64,000 nucleotides of DNA. Origin: Methanoregulaceae archaeon PtaB.Bin056. GTDB taxonomy: Archaea; Halobacteriota; Methanomicrobia; Methanomicrobiales; Methanospirillaceae. The stretch spans positions 1 through 64,000 of the forward strand of contig MVQD01000037.1 in assembly GCA_002067095.1 (NCBI GenBank). Direction: 5' to 3'. The stretch's first letter is position 1; each line of letters begins with the position of its first letter. Both the position numbers and the translations under genes were made by a program. Below the pieces are notes generated by a model that made no database searches, was not told the DNA's origin, and saw nothing but the letters and a program-made list of their open reading frames with translations. Positions 60,012 through 64,000 of this stretch are shown piece by piece.

Positions 60012-60658
60012 CCGACGCATTTCTGACACCCGGACAGGTGGCGGAGCGGTTCACTGCCAGGTTCGGGGCCGGAGTCCACGGCACCCGCATCGGTGAGCGG
60101 CGGGAAGGGAAGAAGAAAGAGCCCAACTACAATATCTGGATCGACCTGGAGAGAGATCTTTTGAAACCGGCCATACGCGTCCTCATGGAACTGGACTACC
60201 CGCACCTCTCGGTCATCTCCGGGAGCGACATGGGCGATTCCATCCGTCTCCTCTACCACTTCTCTCTCTACTACGGGAGGGTAAAAGGGGAGTACACGGT
60301 TACCTTCTCAGTCCTCCTTCCAAAAGACGACCTCACCGTTCCGACAATCTCCGACCTGATTCCCGGGGCAGTCTTTTCCGAACGGGAGAAGCAGGAGTTC
60401 CTCGGTGTGAAGGTCTCGGGCATCCCCGATGGCCGGCGGCTCTTCCTCCCCGAGGACTTCCCGGAAGGCATCTACCCCTGGAGGAGAGACGACACCGGAA
60501 TCCCTGATGGCATGGTAAAGGACCTCTGGGCCTCGAAGAGGCCAGCCGACAGGCCGGCACCACCCCTTCCCGAGGCACCGGCATGTGAACCGGATAAGGA
60601 AGAATCCACACCCTCACCCGCAGGCCGGGAGCACGGAAAGGAGGGCAGTCAGTCATGA
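60008..60658 (+). CDS. mbhK: Mbh hydrogenase subunit K (NuoC-like)
   Basis: The 216-residue soluble protein has the NuoC domain (residues 40-180) with SVLLPKDDLTVPTISDLIPGAVFSEREKQEFLGV. A charged Pro/Glu tail of about 35 residues follows that is not part of the usual domain. ATGA overlap with mbhL. Confidence 0.92.
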   Translation: MTDAFLTPGQVAERFTARFGAGVHGTRIGERREGKKKEPNYNIWIDLERDLLKPAIRVLMELDYPHLSVISGSDMGDSIRLLYHFSLYYGRVKGEYTVTFSVLLPKDDLTVPTISDLIPGAVFSEREKQEFLGVKVSGIPDGRRLFLPEDFPEGIYPWRRDDTGIPDGMVKDLWASKRPADRPAPPLPEAPACEPDKEESTPSPAGREHGKEGSQS

Positions 60659-61884
60659 GCGACGAGTCGAAGAAAGCACCCTACATCGTCCCCATCGGGC
60701 CAAACCACCCTGCACTGAAGGAACCAGTGATGTTCACCTTCGAGATGGAGGGAGAGGTCGTCAGGGAGGTGGACTTCGCGCCGGGGCAGGCTCACCGCGG
60801 GATCGAATGGATGGGAATGCGCCGGAATCCCGTCCAGATTGTCCACCTCACCGACCGCATCTGCGGCATCTGCGGGGTCTCCCATACCCTTGCATTTGCG
60901 CGGGCGGTCGAGCAGGTCGCAGGGATCGAGGTGCCAGAGCGGGCCGATTACATCCGCACCATAATCGCCGAGTTTGAGCGCATCCAGTCGCACCTCCTCT
61001 GGGCAGGCGTGGCTGCACACGAACTCGGCTTTGACTCCCTCCTCCATCTCACCTGGAAAGTGCGCGAGCAGTCGATGGACGTCATAGAGAACCTGACCGG
61101 AAACCGTGTCAATTACGGGATAGTCCAGGTCGGAGGTGTGAGGAGGGATATCGTTTTGGAGCAGCACCCGATAATCGACGACTGCCTTGGCACATACGAG
61201 GGACTGCTCGGGAAGCTGTTAAGCCTCTTCCTGGATGACAAGACTATCACTATGCGGTGCCGGGACTGTGGCGTGCTCTCGAAGAAGGAGGCACTCGAGC
61301 TCTGCACTGTCGGCCCGACGGCACGGGCTTCAGGAGTGAACGTCGACCTCAGGCAGGATTATCCCTATGCCGCCTATGGCGATCTGGATGTGAGGGCCAT
61401 CCTCCCTGAACAGCACATGGGAGAGACCCATGGGGATGTCTACGACCGGATCGTCGTCAGGCTTCTCGAGGTGGGCCAGTCCTGCCAGATCATCCGGCAG
61501 TGCCTCTCCGAGATGCCTGCAGGACCGGTCACGGCTGAAGAGAAACTCGCAAAACTCCTGGCAATCTGCAAGAAAGCACAGGGTGAGGCCATAGGGAGAG
61601 TCGAGGCCCCGCGTGGCGAATGTTTCCACTATGTCCGGATGGATGGCAAGGATGCACCCCACACATGGAAGGTGAAGGCGTCCTCCTACAGCAACCTGAT
61701 GTCTTGGATCCCGATGCTGCGGGGGGAGCAGATCGCAGACATCCCCATCATCATCGCATCGATCGACCCGTGCCTCTCCTGCACAGACAGGATTGCGGTG
61801 ATCAGTCATGGGCACCGGAGTGTCCTTGCAAAGGAGGACCTCCACAGGCTCTCAGTGGAGAAGACCCGGAGGCTCCAGCGATGA
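60655..61884 (+). CDS. mbhL: Mbh hydrogenase subunit L (NiFe large subunit)
   Basis: The 409-residue catalytic subunit carries both NiFe-ligand pairs, RICGIC (C70, C73) and DPCLSC (C373, C376), so it should be a true hydrogenase. Mbs/Mbx-type relatives have lost NiFe ligands. About 33 residues follow the last Cys, which may be a cleavable extension for the HycI-type protease encoded next to the operon. ATGA overlap with mbhM. Confidence 0.95.
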   Translation: MSDESKKAPYIVPIGPNHPALKEPVMFTFEMEGEVVREVDFAPGQAHRGIEWMGMRRNPVQIVHLTDRICGICGVSHTLAFARAVEQVAGIEVPERADYIRTIIAEFERIQSHLLWAGVAAHELGFDSLLHLTWKVREQSMDVIENLTGNRVNYGIVQVGGVRRDIVLEQHPIIDDCLGTYEGLLGKLLSLFLDDKTITMRCRDCGVLSKKEALELCTVGPTARASGVNVDLRQDYPYAAYGDLDVRAILPEQHMGETHGDVYDRIVVRLLEVGQSCQIIRQCLSEMPAGPVTAEEKLAKLLAICKKAQGEAIGRVEAPRGECFHYVRMDGKDAPHTWKVKASSYSNLMSWIPMLRGEQIADIPIIIASIDPCLSCTDRIAVISHGHRSVLAKEDLHRLSVEKTRRLQR

Positions 61885-62900
61885 CCCCGGCTGGAATTGC
61901 CGTCCTCCTTTTGTGGTGCGTCGTCCTCTCGTTCTTTGCACTAGCGGGCGGACTCTTTCTCCTCGGGGTTGACAGAAAACTCGCCGCTCACATGCAGGCC
62001 CGGATAGGACCGCCCATCCGCCAGCCGTTTATAGATGTCGCAAAGCTTCTCCAGAAAGAGAACGTGGTCCCTGGAAACGCCATCCCGGGCATCTTCCACC
62101 TTGCCCCGGTGATCGCGCTGGCATCGAGCATCGTGATCCTCTTCTACCTCCCGGTGGGCAGCATCCTGCCGGTGCTCGGCATGTACGGAGACCTGGTGCT
62201 GGTGATGTACCTCCTGACCGTGCCCGCGCTCGCGATGGTCGCAGGAGGTTTCGCATCTGGTTCACCGTATGCAACAGTGGGGGCCCAGCGCGAGATGGTC
62301 ACCATGATCGCATACGAGTTTCCGCTCGCGATCGTCGTGATCGGAATTGCATGGCGTATCGGGGCGGCAGGTCTCTCCTCGCCGTTTGCACTCGCGACGA
62401 TCGCGGCAACCCCGATATGGACGGTGGTAGGGCCACTGGGGCTCACAGGGGCCTTCCTTCTCCTCCTGGTGCTTGCAGCAGTCACACCCGCCGAGCTCTC
62501 CCGCATCCCCTTCGACACCCAGGAGGCTGAGACCGAGCTTGCCGGGGGGTTGCTGGTGGAGTACTCGGGCAGGAACCTCGCCATGTTCTATCTCGCCCAG
62601 GGAGTAAAGACGCTCGTCCTCGCGGCTGTGATCGTCGCAATCTTCTTCCCGTGGAACCTCTCGGGATTCATCGCGATGCCCCCGTGGCTTGCGCTCCCCG
62701 CAGACCTTCTCTTCTTCCTTGCAAAGGCACTCATCGTGCTCTTCTTTGCCGTCACACTCGTCCGTGTGGGGATGGCAAGGTTCCGGATCAACCAGGTGGT
62801 CTCAATCTACTGGATTTACCTCTCGATGATAGGACTCCTCGGCCTCCTCCTCCTCATGGCCGATGCCGCGCTTCCCGCGCTCGTGGGGGTGGGGCCATGA
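61881..62900 (+). CDS. mbhM: Mbh hydrogenase subunit M (NuoH-like)
   Basis: The 339-residue membrane protein with about eight helices has the NuoH signatures GVDRKLAAHMQARIGP and IPFDTQEAETELAGGLLVEYSG. It couples the hydrogenase arm to the antiporter module. The start lies in the mbhL stop, and ATGA overlaps mbhN. Confidence 0.95.
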   Translation: MTPAGIAVLLLWCVVLSFFALAGGLFLLGVDRKLAAHMQARIGPPIRQPFIDVAKLLQKENVVPGNAIPGIFHLAPVIALASSIVILFYLPVGSILPVLGMYGDLVLVMYLLTVPALAMVAGGFASGSPYATVGAQREMVTMIAYEFPLAIVVIGIAWRIGAAGLSSPFALATIAATPIWTVVGPLGLTGAFLLLLVLAAVTPAELSRIPFDTQEAETELAGGLLVEYSGRNLAMFYLAQGVKTLVLAAVIVAIFFPWNLSGFIAMPPWLALPADLLFFLAKALIVLFFAVTLVRVGMARFRINQVVSIYWIYLSMIGLLGLLLLMADAALPALVGVGP

Positions 62901-63298
62901 GGTTCCTCCCGCTCTTCCCCGAACTCGTCCGCCAGCTCTTCCGCGAGCCGGCAACGAACCGGTTCCCTGCAAAGTACCTCCCCCCCACGGTTACGGGATT
63001 TTTACATGACGTGGCTGCGGGGAGAGCACGACTCACCCCGCCAGTCCCCACGCCCCCGGAGTTCAGGGGCAAAATCGCCTACGCGCGTGATTCCTGCATT
63101 GGGTGCGGCCTTTGCACAAAGATATGCCCATCTCATGCCATCGAACTGCTACCGACAAAGAAGATACGCATCTGGATTGACCAGTGCATCTTCTGCTCGC
63201 AGTGCACCAGCATCTGTCCAAAAAGCAGTCTCACAATGAGCCCCGAGTTCCTCCTGGCGGACGAGGACAGGTACTCTGAGGACCTTATCGTGGAGTGA
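62897..63298 (+). CDS. mbhN: Mbh hydrogenase subunit N (two 4Fe-4S ferredoxin)
   Basis: The 133-residue NuoI-like electron entry subunit has two clusters, CIGCGLCTKICP and CIFCSQCTSICP, which should accept or donate electrons from/to ferredoxin. It is the last gene of the mbh operon. Confidence 0.95.
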   Translation: MRFLPLFPELVRQLFREPATNRFPAKYLPPTVTGFLHDVAAGRARLTPPVPTPPEFRGKIAYARDSCIGCGLCTKICPSHAIELLPTKKIRIWIDQCIFCSQCTSICPKSSLTMSPEFLLADEDRYSEDLIVE

Positions 63299-63303
63299 GA
63301 ATA

Positions 63304-63338
63304 ACCCCTCTTTTTCCTGCTACTTCCTGGGGAGGGGT
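63304..63338 (+). terminator. Stem-loop and T5 run after the mbh operon
   Basis: ACCCCTC and GAGGGGT pair (7 bp) across a T-rich loop just after the mbhN stop codon, with TTTTT at 63311-63315. A second pair of GC-rich hairpins lies at about 63415-63444. These are plausible end signals for the 8-kb operon. Confidence 0.45.
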
Positions 63339-63473
63339 GACAGAATATCTCCCTATAGAGAGTTGGATCAAAGAGTGGTGGCACGGAATGCTCCTCCTTT
63401 CCTCTTGCCGTAACGGGGGAATTTCCCCGGGCGGCACGCCGCCCATCTGAAAAAGACCTGCGTGATTCCCAAT

Positions 63474-63513
63474 GAGACACATGTATACAGAATGAAAATC
63501 GCGGATGCGATTT
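63474..63513 (+). repeat. 40-bp dispersed repeat, copy 2, with 7-bp-stem hairpin
   Basis: It matches 32106-32145 at 37 of 40 positions in the same orientation. The hairpin is AAATCGC-GGAT-GCGATTT (63496-63513). It lies about 175 nt past the mbhN stop, as copy 1 lies about 170 nt past the secreted-protein stop. Confidence 0.75.
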
Positions 63514-63624
63514 ATATAAAGAGGAAAATCAGGATCTTCTCATCCCAAATGGGAGAACATCATATTGACCCCCCGTTAGCGTGTGTGTCCTCCAGGGAAT
63601 GCGGGTATTGCCGTTCCTTCATGC

Positions 63625-64000
63625 TCATGATTCCGGTCCTTCTCCCAGCACCGGAATTTCCCGAATCCGTCCCCGCTGCAGCACCCGGATGAGCCGGTCT
63701 GCACCCTCCTGCACTTCGGGACTCAGGCCCTCTCCCGTTTCGACCACCTTCGGCTGGATGCCTATGACGATGATTTTCCCGGCACACTCCTCAATAAAAC
63801 CGATGAGAAAGTCAAGCGGGAGCTGGTGAGTCCCGATTCCCACATCCCTTATCCTCTCCCTCGGGATGACCGCATACTCCCCGGGGGCAAGTCCCATGTC
63901 GGCAGCGTCCACAAGGACGAGGAGACCAGGATGCTGTCGCCTCACCAGGCCGGTGAAGTTTTCCGGCGCGGTCCCGCAGTCTGCCACACTCCATCCGGGG
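63625..64000 (-). CDS. hycI: Hydrogenase maturation protease, HycI type (partial, 5' end outside window)
   Basis: About 125 C-terminal residues of a HycI/HyaD-like protease are present. The frame is open to the window edge, starting PGWSVADCGTAPENF and continuing LLVLVDAADMGLAPGEYAVIP, IGFIEECAGKIIVIGIQP, with the conserved Asp and His-type metal residues partly outside. It cuts the C-terminal extension of a NiFe large subunit after Ni insertion. It converges on the mbh operon, so MbhL is the likely substrate. Confidence 0.9.
   Translation of the reverse strand, partial: PGWSVADCGTAPENFTGLVRRQHPGLLVLVDAADMGLAPGEYAVIPRERIRDVGIGTHQLPLDFLIGFIEECAGKIIVIGIQPKVVETGEGLSPEVQEGADRLIRVLQRGRIREIPVLGEGPES

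Larger units (their letters stand above)
63299..63624. other. Intergenic region after mbhN, 326 bp
   Basis: It lies between the converging mbhN and protease genes. It holds the stem-loop at 63304-63338, inverted repeats at 63415-63444 (including GGGCGG-CACG-CCGCCC) and the 40-bp dispersed repeat at 63474-63513. I see no gene. Confidence 0.5.

Noticed and set aside
60655-61884. MbhL as a non-hydrogenase Mbs/Mbx-type subunit
   Set aside because: All four NiFe-ligand cysteines are present (C70, C73, C373, C376).

Overview
The window reads as chromosomal DNA of a hydrogenotrophic methanogen, most likely order Methanomicrobiales. Supporting genes are mfnB (methanofuran biosynthesis), an archaeal tfe, aTrm56, archaeal-type alaS, valS, cca and guaB, the aspartate-semialdehyde sulfurtransferase/NIL-ferredoxin pair that makes homocysteine in methanogens, UPF0280, archaeal pilin-like proteins, PKD and TPR proteins, and a full 14-gene Mbh energy-converting hydrogenase operon. 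Base composition is GC-rich (by eye), genes are tightly packed with many ATGA/GTGA overlaps, and several promoters have a TATA box about 26 nt before the start codon, as in archaeal leaderless transcripts. The order-level assignment is inference; no rRNA gene is present to confirm it.

Layout. 1-7,040: a gene tail, a membrane protein, an NDP-sugar pyrophosphorylase, a CBS-ParB protein, Hsp20, a membrane-anchored possible FKBP-like protein, a thioredoxin-like protein, an HVO_0476 zinc protein and a DUF92 membrane protein. 7,204-14,400: valS, tmk, a HisA-like barrel divergent from mfnB-guaB, then a winged-helix regulator with an Hsp20-like partner. 14,597-20,585: an intein-bearing anaerobic ribonucleotide reductase (nrdD) with an overlapping glutaredoxin, then thpR-cca. 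20,762-27,203: five surface or pilin-like proteins, one with a strongly AT-rich internal segment. 27,288-33,479: a giant TPR protein, a secreted protein, a small orphan gene, tRNA-Leu(GAG) and an ACT-domain regulator. 33,457-36,404: a minus-strand operon wHTH-trm56-ATP-grasp-tfe-HD. 36,558-42,957: a hypothetical protein, a response regulator, UPF0280, a 2H/calcineurin fusion protein, the homocysteine pair, NIF3 and a SWIM protein. 43,020-47,413: alaS, a membrane-bound HTH regulator and a surface protein.

47,636-49,678 is a compact run of six small genes that I cannot match to a described system. It comprises a double-psi-barrel protein with six 11-residue amphipathic repeats, a membrane coiled coil, three adjacent small proteins sharing an I(D/E)EWxL helix followed by coiled coil, and a treble-clef-like zinc protein. 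After it come membrane proteins, a META-domain lipoprotein, hisH and a PUA-PAPS-reductase-like protein.

55,190-63,298 is the complete mbhA-N operon: an Mrp-type antiporter module (A-H) plus a hydrogenase/membrane module (I-N) with all four NiFe-ligand cysteines in MbhL. A hydrogenase maturation protease of the HycI type converges on it and runs off the window end. Together they would couple ferredoxin and H2 to an ion gradient, presumably supplying reduced ferredoxin for CO2 reduction.

The points most worth a second look are the I(D/E)EW/11-mer cluster, the NrdD that lacks a recognisable glycyl-radical C-terminus, the 2H-calcineurin fusion, the AT-rich pilin cassette, the shared C-terminal domain of the pilin-like paralogs, and a 40-bp hairpin-bearing repeat found twice, each about 170 nt after a plus-strand gene.
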